DNA of 64,000 bases from the NCBI RefSeq assembly GCF_002210095.1, contig NZ_AQQR01000002.1, positions 496,001-560,000 of the forward strand. Reading direction: 5' to 3'. Shown here one piece after another: positions 50,852 through 60,021 of this stretch. Position 1 is the stretch's first letter, and each line of letters begins with the position of its first letter. The stretch comes from Marinibacterium profundimaris (GTDB lineage: Bacteria; Pseudomonadota; Alphaproteobacteria; Rhodobacterales; Rhodobacteraceae). The notes beneath the pieces are model-generated. The model ran no database searches. It was not told the DNA's origin and saw nothing but the letters and a program-made list of their open reading frames with translations. Both the position numbers and the translations under genes were made by a program.

Positions 50852-52189
50852 ATGAAAAAGGTACTCATGGTCGCGATCGGCGGGACGCTCGCCGGGATCG
50901 TCGCCACGACACAGGTGGCCGGGCCGCTTCTGGCGCAGGAAGGCGAACGCAATGCCAGCGTCTACGAGCAGCTCGACCTGTTCGGAGACATCTTCGAACG
51001 GATCCGCGCGCAATATGTCGAAGAGGTCGAGCCGGGCGAGCTGATCGAAGCCGCCATCGACGGCATGCTGACCTCGCTCGACCCGCATTCAAGCTATCTT
51101 TCGCCCGATGACGCCGACGCGATGCGCGTGCAGACGCGCGGCGAATTCGGCGGGCTTGGCATCGAAGTCACGCAGGAAGAGGGCTTCGTCAAGGTCGTGT
51201 CGCCCATCGACGGGACCCCTGCGGACGAGGCCGGGATCGAGGCGGGCGATTTCATCACCCATGTCGACGGCGAAAGCGTGCTGGGCCTGACGCTTGACTC
51301 AGCTGTCGACCTGATGCGCGGCCCGGTGGGGTCGGAAATCATCATCACCGTGGTGCGCGAGGGCGTGGACGAGCCGTTCGACGTGTCGATCATCCGCGAC
51401 ACGATCACTCTGACCGCCGTGCGCACAAGGACCGAAGGCGAAAGCATCGTTCTGCGGGTCACGACCTTCAACGATCAGACCTACCCGAACCTCGAAGCCG
51501 GCCTGGCCGAGCAGATCGAGGCCGCCGGCGGGATGGACAACATCAACGGCGTGGTGCTGGACCTGCGCAACAACCCCGGCGGTCTGCTGACGCAGGCGAT
51601 CCGGGTGTCGGACGCCTTCCTCGACAAGGGCGAGATCGTGTCGACCCGGGGCCGCAACCCCGAGGACGGCGAGCGCTTCAACGCAGAACCCGGCGACCTG
51701 ATCGACGGCAAGCCGATCGTGGTGCTGATCAACGGCGGCTCCGCCTCGGCGTCGGAAATCGTCGCCGGCGCGCTGCAGGATCATCACCGCGCGATCGTGG
51801 TGGGGACCAAGAGCTTCGGCAAGGGCTCGGTCCAGACGGTGATGCCGCTGCGCTCGGACGGGGCGATGCGCCTGACCACGGCGCGCTATTACACGCCGTC
51901 GGGCCGGTCGATCCAGGCGCTTGGCGTTTCGCCGGATATCGTGGTGGAACAGCCGCGCCGCAACCCGAATGCCGAGGAGGAAGAGGAAGGCGCGACCCCG
52001 CTGACCCGGTCCGAGGCCGACCTGCGCGGGCGCCTGTCCAATGACAGCCTGACCGAGGACGAGATCCGCCAGATCGAGGAAGACCGCGCCAAGGCCGAGG
52101 CCGCCGCGGAACGCCGGCAGGAGGATTACCAGCTGGCCTATGCCATCGACATCCTCAAGGGCCTGTCGGCGCTGGGGCCGCAGGACTGA
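50852..52189 (+). CDS. ctpA: Carboxy-terminal processing peptidase (S41)
   Basis: A periplasmic Ser/Lys protease of 445 residues. N-terminal export signal or anchor (about 1-28), PDZ domain about 95-180 (GLGIEVTQEEGFVKVVSPIDGTPADEAGIEAGD), S41 core with NGGSASASEIVAG (Ser) and GTKSFGKGSVQT (Lys), and an acidic/helical tail. CtpA processes or degrades peptidoglycan hydrolases and other exported proteins, which fits its place after an EnvC-type gene. It ends the operon at a strong terminator. Confidence 0.94.
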   Translation: MKKVLMVAIGGTLAGIVATTQVAGPLLAQEGERNASVYEQLDLFGDIFERIRAQYVEEVEPGELIEAAIDGMLTSLDPHSSYLSPDDADAMRVQTRGEFGGLGIEVTQEEGFVKVVSPIDGTPADEAGIEAGDFITHVDGESVLGLTLDSAVDLMRGPVGSEIIITVVREGVDEPFDVSIIRDTITLTAVRTRTEGESIVLRVTTFNDQTYPNLEAGLAEQIEAAGGMDNINGVVLDLRNNPGGLLTQAIRVSDAFLDKGEIVSTRGRNPEDGERFNAEPGDLIDGKPIVVLINGGSASASEIVAGALQDHHRAIVVGTKSFGKGSVQTVMPLRSDGAMRLTTARYYTPSGRSIQALGVSPDIVVEQPRRNPNAEEEEEGATPLTRSEADLRGRLSNDSLTEDEIRQIEEDRAKAEAAAERRQEDYQLAYAIDILKGLSALGPQD

Positions 52190-52225
52190 CAGACCGGGGC
52201 ACGACCCCGGAGCGAAATGAAAGAG

Positions 52226-52255
52226 GGCCGCGCGGAGAGATCCGGGCGGCCTTTT
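52226..52255 (+). terminator. Terminator of the gpmI-envC-ctpA operon
   Basis: The 11-base arms at 52226-52236 and 52241-52251 pair with one mismatch around a GAGA loop, followed by TTTT. Confidence 0.8.
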
Positions 52256-52412
52256 CCTGTGGGTCGCTGCGCGGTCCCGGGCCCGTCGCCGCATCCGCAA
52301 ACCGCCCGCCGCGGCCCTCCGGCCCGCCTGAGGGCGGCTTTGGCGCCTGCTGTCGGAAGAGCAGCGGAATTACCGCTGTTCCCGGCAGAATCCGCGGGCT
52401 ATGGCATGCCTC

Positions 52413-52754
52413 ATGACCGATACCTTGCCCCCCTGCCCCGAATGCGCGTCGATCTATGTCTATGAGGTCGACGCCCTGTTGAACTGCCCCGAATGCGGGC
52501 ATGAATGGAAAGCCGATGAACGGGCCGGCACAGCGCCGGAGGTGCGCGACAGCGTCGGCAATGTCCTTGTGGATGGCGACACTGTCACCGTCATCAAGGA
52601 CCTGAAGGTCAAGGGCTCTTCGACGGTGGTCAAGGTCGGGACCAAGGTTCGCGGAATTCGGCTGGTCGACGGCGATCACGACATAGATTGCAAGGTGCCG
52701 GGAATTGGCCAGATGGGCCTGAAATCCCAATTCGTGAAAAAGGTCTCGGGATAG
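52413..52754 (+). CDS. PhnA/YjdM-type zinc-ribbon protein
   Basis: A 113-residue protein. Zinc ribbon CPECASIYVYEVDALLNCPECGHEW (two C-x2-C pairs) followed by the PhnA beta domain (DSVGNVLVDGDTVTVIKDLKVKGSSTVVKVGTKVRGIRLVDGDHDIDCKVPGIGQMGLKSQFVKK shortened in reading). Once tied to phosphonate use, YjdM-type proteins have no proven activity. ATG 52413 is the family start. Confidence 0.9.
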   Translation: MTDTLPPCPECASIYVYEVDALLNCPECGHEWKADERAGTAPEVRDSVGNVLVDGDTVTVIKDLKVKGSSTVVKVGTKVRGIRLVDGDHDIDCKVPGIGQMGLKSQFVKKVSG

Positions 52755-52880
52755 CCTCAGGGCACTGACGCCGGGAACAGGGTCCGGGCCGCCCCTTGCG
52801 GGCGTGGGCCCGGCATCACGACACGGCAGTCCGCCTCCGGGCGGGCGCGCGAATGTCATCGCACCCGGTGCGCCGCAGGC

Positions 52881-53258
52881 TCAGCCGGTTTCCAGGCAAT
52901 GCCGCCGGAAGGCGCGTTTGAGCATGTCGAGCTCGGCGCGCAGCAGCTCGATCTCGACCCGGATGTCATCGGCCGCCGGAGCGCCCGCGATCAGCGAGAA
53001 GCTGGCCAGTTTCTCTCCGCTCTCGCCGTCGCTGATGACGAAGGTCTGCACGCCGTCGGCCACCGCCTCGGACGGGATCGGCACGCGCAGGGTCCAGCTG
53101 CCCTGTTCGGGGTCCAGCTCGGTCAGCTCCACCCCCTCGACCGGACGGTCGAGCCAGGTCACCGCAACGGCGGGTTCGGTCCCGGCGGGCAGTGTCGGGG
53201 TGTCGGTCAGGATGCCTTGCCAGATGCCGCCCCGCAGGCGCGTTTCGGTCAGTTCCAT
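52881..53258 (-). CDS. Conserved hypothetical protein
   Basis: Not recognised; 125 residues. Mostly beta (MELTETRLRGGIWQGILTDTP, AVAVTWLDRPVEGVELTEL, GSWTLRVPIPSEAVADGVQTFVISD) with a C-terminal helix (IRVEIELLRAELDMLKRAFRRHCL) that could be a coiled coil. No signal peptide. Together with the DUF6478-type gene upstream (37-base gap) it forms a leftward pair; the shared context suggests co-function. Confidence 0.7.
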   Translation of the reverse strand: MELTETRLRGGIWQGILTDTPTLPAGTEPAVAVTWLDRPVEGVELTELDPEQGSWTLRVPIPSEAVADGVQTFVISDGESGEKLASFSLIAGAPAADDIRVEIELLRAELDMLKRAFRRHCLETG

Positions 53259-53295
53259 GTCATGCCCTCCGGGCTGTGGATGGGGGCCGGCCGGG

Positions 53296-54057
53296 TCACA
53301 GCGCGGCCCGCGGCAGCCGCGCGAAGGTCAGGTCGCGCAGCACCACCTGGTTCATCTCGGGGCCTTCGAAGATCAGGTCGACCCAGGCGTGTTCCACCCG
53401 TTTCTCGTTCAGTTTGGAATAGGCGAGGTCGAATTCCACCATCGCCTCGGACCGGTCGGGCGATATCTCCCGCACGATCTGTTCGGTGTTCGGGCCGTGC
53501 TGCACGTTGAGCCGGGCAAAGATCTCAAGCGGTTTCTCGACCTCGACGATGGTGGTCATCCGGATCAGGTGGTCGCGCGTCAGCCCCTGCACCGCCGCCT
53601 CGGGCAGGTCGACCACCAGCGACAGGAACGACCCGTCGAAGCGGAACACGTCCATGCGCAGGCCGAAGGGAGCGAGATCCTCTTCGCGCAGGTTGCGGAT
53701 CTGGCGCAGCGTCAGCTCGGAGGTGGCGCAATCGTGGAACAGGGTCAGCCCCTCGCCCAGGCTGGCGCGGCTTTCGGCGGCAGCGAGGCCAGGCCGGCCC
53801 AGCGGGCCGCGCCAGGCCTCGGGGCGCCAGGCCCAGTCGGTGCCGGGCGGGCGGTGAAAGGCATTGGTGCCGATCGCAGGCAGCGCCAGCCGCCCGTCGG
53901 CCACGTGGATCAGCCGGTCCAGGTGGTGGCGCAGCTGCCGCGCCTCGGTCCGCTGGTCGCGCAGCTCGGACAGGCTGGCGGTCTGCGCCGCGCGCGCCAG
54001 GCGGCGCCAGCGGCGCATCGCCCGCCGGAAGTTGACGCGATCGAGTATCCTGCCCAT
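53296..54057 (-). CDS. DUF6478-type conserved protein
   Basis: A 253-residue cytoplasmic protein of unknown function that I match to DUF6478, a Rhodobacterales family. Basic start (MGRILDRVNFRRAMRRWRRLARAA), then RPEAWRGPLGRPGLAAAESRASLGEGLTLFHDCATSELTLRQIRN, and a beta-rich end (FLSLVVDLPEAAVQGLTRDHLIRM... VEHAWVDLIFEGPEMNQVVLRDLTFARLPRA). ATG 54057 is chosen; the longer upstream frame is Thr/Arg-rich and unlike protein. Confidence 0.72.
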   Translation of the reverse strand: MGRILDRVNFRRAMRRWRRLARAAQTASLSELRDQRTEARQLRHHLDRLIHVADGRLALPAIGTNAFHRPPGTDWAWRPEAWRGPLGRPGLAAAESRASLGEGLTLFHDCATSELTLRQIRNLREEDLAPFGLRMDVFRFDGSFLSLVVDLPEAAVQGLTRDHLIRMTTIVEVEKPLEIFARLNVQHGPNTEQIVREISPDRSEAMVEFDLAYSKLNEKRVEHAWVDLIFEGPEMNQVVLRDLTFARLPRAAL

Positions 54058-54289
54058 CCGCTGCCTCTGCCCATCCGTCCCTGTGCCTGTCCGTCGGGTG
54101 CCCTTCGGCACCCGACACATCCAGGCGCGCCCCGGGCCTGTTCACGACATTGTCCCCGGCGCCCACGTCACGCGTGCCGTCAGGCGCATCGCCTCGCCCG
54201 GGCGTCCATGCACCTGATTTCCCCGCCTTTCTATCGAAGCGGGGAGGGTTCTGTAATCCGGCATAGCCGAGATCGTTAAATTTTTGGCC

Positions 54290-54925
54290 CTAATTGTCCG
54301 CCGATGCCGCACCCGCAACGGAAAGCCGCCGGCTTGCGGCATTGGTGCGGCGGGCCAGCTGTCCCAGCAGGTTGGCCCCGGTGGAGCCCAGGGCCCGGCT
54401 GTCCTCGGGCGCGAAGAGGCCCAGCACGACAAGCTGGTCGTTGACGACGAAGGCGCCGCGCCAGTGGATCTCGTCCAGGCCCGGCAGAGGCGGCACACCT
54501 GCGGCGCGGACCATGGGCACGGCGCCGCTCCGCGCCTCGGCCACGGCATTGTCCGGATAGGCGTCGGCGATGGTGCGGGCGGTGATCGGCGTGTCGCCCC
54601 GGGTCCAGGGCGTGGTGGTCACGGTCATCACCGCCGGGCTTTGCCCCGACAGCGTGGCAAAGGCGGTCTGCGGCGACAGCCGGCTGCACAACGCCAGCAT
54701 GGCAAAGCCATCCCGTCCCGAGGCGTCGATCGTGGTGGGGTCGATGCAGAAGCCCGTGGGCGCCGTCAGCGCCACCCGGCCGTCGCCCAGCACGGTGGAG
54801 GTCACCGCCGCCTGGCCACCGGAGGCCGGCACATCCAGCGCCAGTCCTCCGTCTTCGGTGCAGCCGGCCAGGATCATCATCAGACCCAGGCCGGCCACGA
54901 GGCCCTTACAGGTCCATGTAGTCAT
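54290..54925 (-). CDS. Hypothetical lipoprotein overlapping ilvD
   Basis: A 211-residue exported lipoprotein: MTTWTCKGLVAGLGLMMILAGC with lipobox LAGC at about 19-22. The mature part (LTAPTGFCIDPTTIDASGRDGFAMLALCSRL... DELHW-like GLDEIHWRGAFVVNDQLVVLGLFAPEDS) has three to four cysteines. Not assigned to a family. Its first 20 bases overlap the 3' end of ilvD, so it is read from the ilvD transcript, an unexpected link between branched-chain amino-acid synthesis and an envelope lipoprotein. Confidence 0.75.
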   Translation of the reverse strand: MTTWTCKGLVAGLGLMMILAGCTEDGGLALDVPASGGQAAVTSTVLGDGRVALTAPTGFCIDPTTIDASGRDGFAMLALCSRLSPQTAFATLSGQSPAVMTVTTTPWTRGDTPITARTIADAYPDNAVAEARSGAVPMVRAAGVPPLPGLDEIHWRGAFVVNDQLVVLGLFAPEDSRALGSTGANLLGQLARRTNAASRRLSVAGAASADN

Positions 54926-56669
54926 GCGTTTCCGCCTGCGCGCCGGGGTGGGTCACCGCGCCCTTGTAGGTCGCACCCACAAGCTGCGCGTATTTCCACA
55001 GGGCGCCGGAGGCGTAGTTGGTCGGGCGGGCGCCTGGCCAGGCCTCTTTCCGCTTGGCCAGTTCCTCGTCCGACAGATCGACCGACAGTTCGCCGCTGAC
55101 GGCGTCGATGGTGATCACGTCGCCGGTCTTCAGCAGTGCGATCGGGCCGCCATGGGCCGATTCCGGCCCCACGTGACCGACGCAGAAGCCCCGCGTCGCG
55201 CCCGAGAACCGCCCGTCGGTGATCAGGGCGACCTTCTTGCCCATGCCCTGGCCCGACAGGGCCGCGGTGGTGGCCAGCATCTCGCGCATGCCGGGGCCGC
55301 CCGCGGGGCCCTCGTTGCGGATGACGATGACGTCGCCTTCCTTGTAGGTGCGCGCCTTTACCGCGGCAAAGGCCTCTTCCTCGCTTTCGAAGACGCGGGC
55401 CGGGCCCACGAACCGCTGGTGCTGCGGCTCGATCCCCGCGACCTTCACGATCGCGCCTTCGGGGGCCAGGTTGCCCTTCAGGCCGACAACGCCGCCGGTC
55501 TTGGTCAGCGGCGTCTCGATCGGATAGATCACGCGGCCGTCGGCATTGCGGGTGATCTTGTCCAGCTCCTCGCCGATGGTCTCGCCGGTGGCGGTCATGC
55601 AGTCTTCGTGGATCAGGCCCGCCTTGCGCAGTTCCTTCATCACCACGGGGATGCCTCCGGCGTCGTAAAGGTCCTTGGCGACGAACTGGCCGCCCGGCTT
55701 GAGATCGACGAAATAGGGGGTGTCGCGGAAAATCTCGCAGACGTCATCGAGGAAGAAGTCGATCCCCGCCTCATGCGCGATGGCCGGCAGGTGCAGGCCC
55801 GCGTTGGTCGACCCGCCTGTGCAGGCCACGACCCGCGCGGCGTTTTCCAGCGATTTGCGGGTCACCACGTCGCGCGCGCGGATGTTCTTCTCGATCAGGT
55901 CCATGACCGCCTGGCCAGACGCCTCGGCATACTGGTCGCGGCTCTCGTAAGGCGCTGGCATGCCCGAGGAGTTCATCAGCGCCAGGCCGATCGCCTCGGA
56001 GACGCAGGCCATGGTGTTGGCGGTGAACTGGCCGCCGCAGGCGCCCGCGCTCGGGCAGGCCACGCGTTCCAGCATGTCCAGCGCGGCATCCGACATCTCG
56101 TGGTTCTGGTGGCGGCCGACGGCTTCGAACATGTCCTGCACGGTCAGGTCGCGGGTGCGGAAATCTTCCGGGATCTCGTCGACCTGCGGCGCCTTGCCCG
56201 GCAGGATCGAGCCGCCGTAGATGAAGACCGACGGGACGTTCAGTCGCACCATGGCCATCATCATCCCCGGGAGCGACTTGTCGCACCCGGCCAGGCCCAC
56301 GATCGCGTCGTAGCAATGGCCGCGCATCGTCAGCTCCACCGTGTCGGCGATCGCCTCGCGCGAGGCGAGCGAAGAGCGCATGCCCTCGTGGCCCATGGCG
56401 ATGCCGTCGGTCACGGTGATGGTGGTGAATTCGCGCGGGGTTCCGGACGCCGCCTTGACGCCCAGCTTCACGGCCTGGGCCTGGCGACTGAGCGAGATAT
56501 TGCAGGGCGCGGCTTCGTTCCAGCAGGTGGCAACACCCACCAGCGGCTGATGAATTTCTTCATCCGACAGCCCCATGGCGTACATGTACGACCGGTGCGG
56601 CGCGCGCTCCGGGCCTTCCGTAACATGACGGCTGGGCAGTTTGGACTTGTCGAACTTGCGCTTGAGCAT
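54906..56669 (-). CDS. ilvD: Dihydroxy-acid dehydratase
   Basis: An iron-sulfur enzyme of branched-chain amino-acid synthesis (587 residues), dehydrating 2,3-dihydroxyisovalerate and its methyl homologue. Cluster cysteines appear in ATCWNEAAPCN, LAGCDKSLPGM and CTGGSTNAGLH. Also seen: CPSAGACGGQFTANTMACVSEAIGLAL and GRFSGATRGFCVGHVGPE. ATG 56669 follows GGGAGG; an earlier ATG at 56702 adds an unlikely 11 residues. It diverges from the degenerate ABC gene. Confidence 0.96.
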   Translation of the reverse strand: MLKRKFDKSKLPSRHVTEGPERAPHRSYMYAMGLSDEEIHQPLVGVATCWNEAAPCNISLSRQAQAVKLGVKAASGTPREFTTITVTDGIAMGHEGMRSSLASREAIADTVELTMRGHCYDAIVGLAGCDKSLPGMMMAMVRLNVPSVFIYGGSILPGKAPQVDEIPEDFRTRDLTVQDMFEAVGRHQNHEMSDAALDMLERVACPSAGACGGQFTANTMACVSEAIGLALMNSSGMPAPYESRDQYAEASGQAVMDLIEKNIRARDVVTRKSLENAARVVACTGGSTNAGLHLPAIAHEAGIDFFLDDVCEIFRDTPYFVDLKPGGQFVAKDLYDAGGIPVVMKELRKAGLIHEDCMTATGETIGEELDKITRNADGRVIYPIETPLTKTGGVVGLKGNLAPEGAIVKVAGIEPQHQRFVGPARVFESEEEAFAAVKARTYKEGDVIVIRNEGPAGGPGMREMLATTAALSGQGMGKKVALITDGRFSGATRGFCVGHVGPESAHGGPIALLKTGDVITIDAVSGELSVDLSDEELAKRKEAWPGARPTNYASGALWKYAQLVGATYKGAVTHPGAQAETHDYMDL

Positions 56670-56907
56670 GGCGGCCTCCCCTGGCTGGTGGTCCCATGCC
56701 AATAGCTCTGCCCAGACCGGCAGACAAGGGGAAGTGGCGGCAGGCGTCCCGCGCGCGCCGATGTGCCGGAGCTTCTGTGCACCTCCGACAGTCCCTTGTG
56801 CGGAAACTTGTTTTTAACCGAACTGGGGCCTACGTTCTTGCATCCCGCCTGCTTCCCGCATGCCTTCCACCGGGCGCCCGCCGCCTCTCCAAATTTCAGG
56901 CCCCGCG

Positions 56908-59900
56908 ATGGACCGCTCGCTCTTCGCCTTCATCTGGCGCTACTCGAAACGCGATCAGCTCGTATTGCTCGGGCTGACGATCCTGTCGTTCCCGTTTCTC
57001 TACGTCTCGCTCGAACTGCCGAAGCGGATCATCAACGACGCGATCGGCTCGTCGACCTCGAACATCACGGTCCTGGGCACGCAGCTTTCGCAGATCGAAT
57101 ACCTCGTGGTGCTCTGCGTCCTGTTCCTGGCGGCCGTCGTGGCCTCGGGCCTCTTCAAGATGCGGATCAACACCTACAAGGGCACCGTGTCCGAACGGAT
57201 GCTGCGGCGCCTGCGCTACCAGCTGATGAGCCGGATGATGCGCTTCCCGGCGCCCTATTTCCGCACCACGTCCCAGGGCGAACTGGTGTCGATGGTCACA
57301 GCCGAGGCCGAGCCGATGGGCGGGCTGATGGGCGACCTGATCGCGCAGCCGGTGTTCCAGGCGGGGCAGATGCTGACCATCGTGACCTTCCTGTTCATGC
57401 AGAGCGTCTGGTTCGGGCTGGCCTCGATCGCGCTGATCCCGCTGCAGGCCTGGCTGATCCCGATGCTGCAGCGCCAGATCAATCTGCTGAACAAGGACCG
57501 CATCGTCGAGATCCGGCACCTGTCGTCCGAGATCGGCGAGACGGCGGCGGGCATCTCGGACCTGCGCGCCAACGGCGGCTGGCGCTATCGCTCGGCGCTT
57601 CTGACGGATCGGCTGGGCCGGATCTTCGAGATCCGGTTCAAGATCTACCAGAAGAAGTTCTTCATGAAGTTCCTCAACAACTTCATCACCCAGCTAACGC
57701 CGTTCTTCTTCTACCTCGTCGGCGGCTACCTGGCGATCCAGGGCCAGATCAGCGTCGGCGCCCTGGTCGCCGCGCTGGCCGCCTACAAGGACATCGCCGC
57801 GCCGTGGAAGGAACTGCTGACCTACTACAACCAGGTGCAGGACATGTCGCTGCGCTGGACGGTTGTGACCGACCGCTTCGCGCCGCGCTCGATGATCGAG
57901 GACCGGCTGCTCAACGACATCCCCGAAGAGATCCCGCACCTGACGGGCGATATCGTGCTGAAGGACGTCACCGTCACCGATCAGGACGGCAACATGGTGC
58001 TTGAGGATCTCGACCTGACGATCCCCGGCAAAAGCCGGCTGGCGGTGCAGGGAGGGACCGCCGCGGAACGCGCGGCCTTCGCCGGCCTGCTCACGCGTGA
58101 GATCCTTCCGACCCGCGGCAAGGTCGAGATCGGCGGGCAGGACCTGGCCACATTGCACCAGGCGGTGATCGCGGCGCGAATCGGCTATGCCCATTCGCAG
58201 CCCTACCTTTTCGACGGCACGCTGGGGCAGAACCTGCTGATGCCCTTCGGCATGCACCCGGGCGAGTCGCAGGACCCCGACTGGCCCAAAAGCCGCGCCG
58301 GGACCGAGGCGGTGCGCTCGGGCAATTGCCCCGATCCGCTGAATTCCGAATGGCTGGACCCGGGCGTCGGCGGCTATGCCGACCGCAACGAGGTCGGGTC
58401 CTGGTGGTTCAAGCTGATCCAGGCCATCGGCCAGGACGAAGAGATATTCCGCAAGGCCCTGCAGCTGCGGATCTCGCCCGAGGTTCACCCCGAACTGACC
58501 CGCGCCATCGTCGGCATGCGCGACGCGGTGCATGACCGCATCGTCGAGGCCGGTCTGGACGACATCGTGTTCCGTTTCGATCCCGACAAGTTCAACCCGG
58601 CGATCCCGCTGGGCGGCAACCTGCTGTTCGCCGCGCCGCGCAAGCCGCTGTCGACCGAAGGCATGGCCCAGGCCCGGCTGTTCCGCGACCTGATCCAGCG
58701 CGAAGGCCTGGGCACCGAGGCGCTCAACATCGGCCAGTCTGTGATCGACACGCTGAACCGCACCTTCGGTCACGACGGGATCGACCACCCGCTGTTCCGC
58801 CGTGTCGGGCTGGACCCGGATATCTACCGGCAGCTTGTCTCGATCGTGTCCAAGCGCCGCGTGAAGGGCGATGACAAGCTGGAGGATGACGAGCACCTGA
58901 TGCTGATGACGGTGCCCTTCACCCTGACCGCCGAACAGATCGGATCGGATTTCCCGGAACGCCTGAAGCAGAAGATCGTCAAGGTCCGCAACAGCCACCG
59001 CGAAACGCTGCGCCGCATGGGCGGGGATCTCTTCGTGCCCGTCACGCCCGAAACCTACCTGCCGCGGCTGACGGTGCTGGAAAACGCGCTTTACGGCCGG
59101 ATCTCGATGCATGCCGGCGCGCGCGCGGACGAGGTCGAGGATGTCGTGGCCGAGATGCTCAGCGACGAGGGGCTGCGCTGGCGGATCGCGCGGCTGATCT
59201 TCGACCTGCAGACCGGGATCGGCGGCGCCAACCTGCCCAAGACCCTGCAGGAACGCGCGGCCTTCAGCCGGGCGGCGCTGAAGCGGCCCGACGTCCTGGT
59301 CTTTGACCGGGTGCTGGAAAGCCACGATTCCGAGGCCCGCGCCGCCGTGCGCACCAACCTCAAGGAACTGCTGCCCGACGCGACCATGATCTTCATGGAG
59401 GCGAAGTTCAAACACCCGTCGCAATACGACAAGCTGATCGTGCTGAAGGACGGCCGCATCGACGGCGAGCGCACGTTGGGCGGTGGCGACGATGCCGAGG
59501 GCAACGAGGAATTTCGCCACAAGCTGCGCGCCATCGCCGGGACCGACCTGTTCTCGCGGCTGGATGCCCGCAACCAGCGGCTGCTGGCCTTCTCGGCCAG
59601 CTGGTATCGCGCCAAGCCCGGGCAGGTGATCTTTCGCGCCGGGCAGCCGGCCGATGCCGTCTATCTCTGCGTTTCGGGCAAGGCGCAGGTGCAATGGCCC
59701 GATGCCGACCCGAAGGACAAGCCGCTGACCGTGGTCGAACCGGGCCGCGTGATCGGCGACCTGGCGATCATCGAACGCTCCGACCGGGTCACCGACCTTG
59801 TCGCACTGGAAAAATCCCGCTTCCTGCGCATCGGCGCCGAGGAGTTCCGCGACGTGATCGAGGCCGACTCGACCGTGGCCATGGCGCTGCTGGAAACCGT

Positions 59901-60021
59901 GGCCGGCCACCTGTCGGCGCTGGCGGGCTTCCTCGACCGCTCGGGCGTGGACATCAAGAAGATCACCGCCGAGGCCGATGGCGATGCGCTGGACGAGATC
60001 ACCCAGGACGAGGATGCCTGA
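56908..60021 (+). CDS. Degenerate ABC exporter with inserted region and cyclic-nucleotide-binding domain
   Basis: A 1037-residue membrane protein. Residues about 15-320 form a type IV ABC exporter membrane domain. An ABC domain follows, but its motifs are eroded: Walker A reads VQGGTAAERAAF (380-391), no GKS/T; the Q-loop is kept (AHSQPYLFDGTLGQNLL, 428-444); about 330 unfamiliar residues follow, including a second Q-loop-like TVLENALYG (722-730); the signature reads LPKTLQERAAFSRAAL (776-791); Walker B is VLVFD with Arg801 instead of the catalytic Glu; no switch His is evident. A CRP-like cyclic-nucleotide-binding domain covers about 890-1010 (GRVIGDLAIIERSDRVTD). ATP-driven transport is unlikely. 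It overlaps the CPBP protease gene by 8 bases. Confidence 0.78.
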   Translation: MDRSLFAFIWRYSKRDQLVLLGLTILSFPFLYVSLELPKRIINDAIGSSTSNITVLGTQLSQIEYLVVLCVLFLAAVVASGLFKMRINTYKGTVSERMLRRLRYQLMSRMMRFPAPYFRTTSQGELVSMVTAEAEPMGGLMGDLIAQPVFQAGQMLTIVTFLFMQSVWFGLASIALIPLQAWLIPMLQRQINLLNKDRIVEIRHLSSEIGETAAGISDLRANGGWRYRSALLTDRLGRIFEIRFKIYQKKFFMKFLNNFITQLTPFFFYLVGGYLAIQGQISVGALVAALAAYKDIAAPWKELLTYYNQVQDMSLRWTVVTDRFAPRSMIEDRLLNDIPEEIPHLTGDIVLKDVTVTDQDGNMVLEDLDLTIPGKSRLAVQGGTAAERAAFAGLLTREILPTRGKVEIGGQDLATLHQAVIAARIGYAHSQPYLFDGTLGQNLLMPFGMHPGESQDPDWPKSRAGTEAVRSGNCPDPLNSEWLDPGVGGYADRNEVGSWWFKLIQAIGQDEEIFRKALQLRISPEVHPELTRAIVGMRDAVHDRIVEAGLDDIVFRFDPDKFNPAIPLGGNLLFAAPRKPLSTEGMAQARLFRDLIQREGLGTEALNIGQSVIDTLNRTFGHDGIDHPLFRRVGLDPDIYRQLVSIVSKRRVKGDDKLEDDEHLMLMTVPFTLTAEQIGSDFPERLKQKIVKVRNSHRETLRRMGGDLFVPVTPETYLPRLTVLENALYGRISMHAGARADEVEDVVAEMLSDEGLRWRIARLIFDLQTGIGGANLPKTLQERAAFSRAALKRPDVLVFDRVLESHDSEARAAVRTNLKELLPDATMIFMEAKFKHPSQYDKLIVLKDGRIDGERTLGGGDDAEGNEEFRHKLRAIAGTDLFSRLDARNQRLLAFSASWYRAKPGQVIFRAGQPADAVYLCVSGKAQVQWPDADPKDKPLTVVEPGRVIGDLAIIERSDRVTDLVALEKSRFLRIGAEEFRDVIEADSTVAMALLETVAGHLSALAGFLDRSGVDIKKITAEADGDALDEITQDEDA

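Noticed and set aside
54221-54244. CCCCGC...GCGGGG hairpin after the lipoprotein gene as a terminator
   Set aside because: A 12-base loop and no T-run on the minus strand make it too weak to call.
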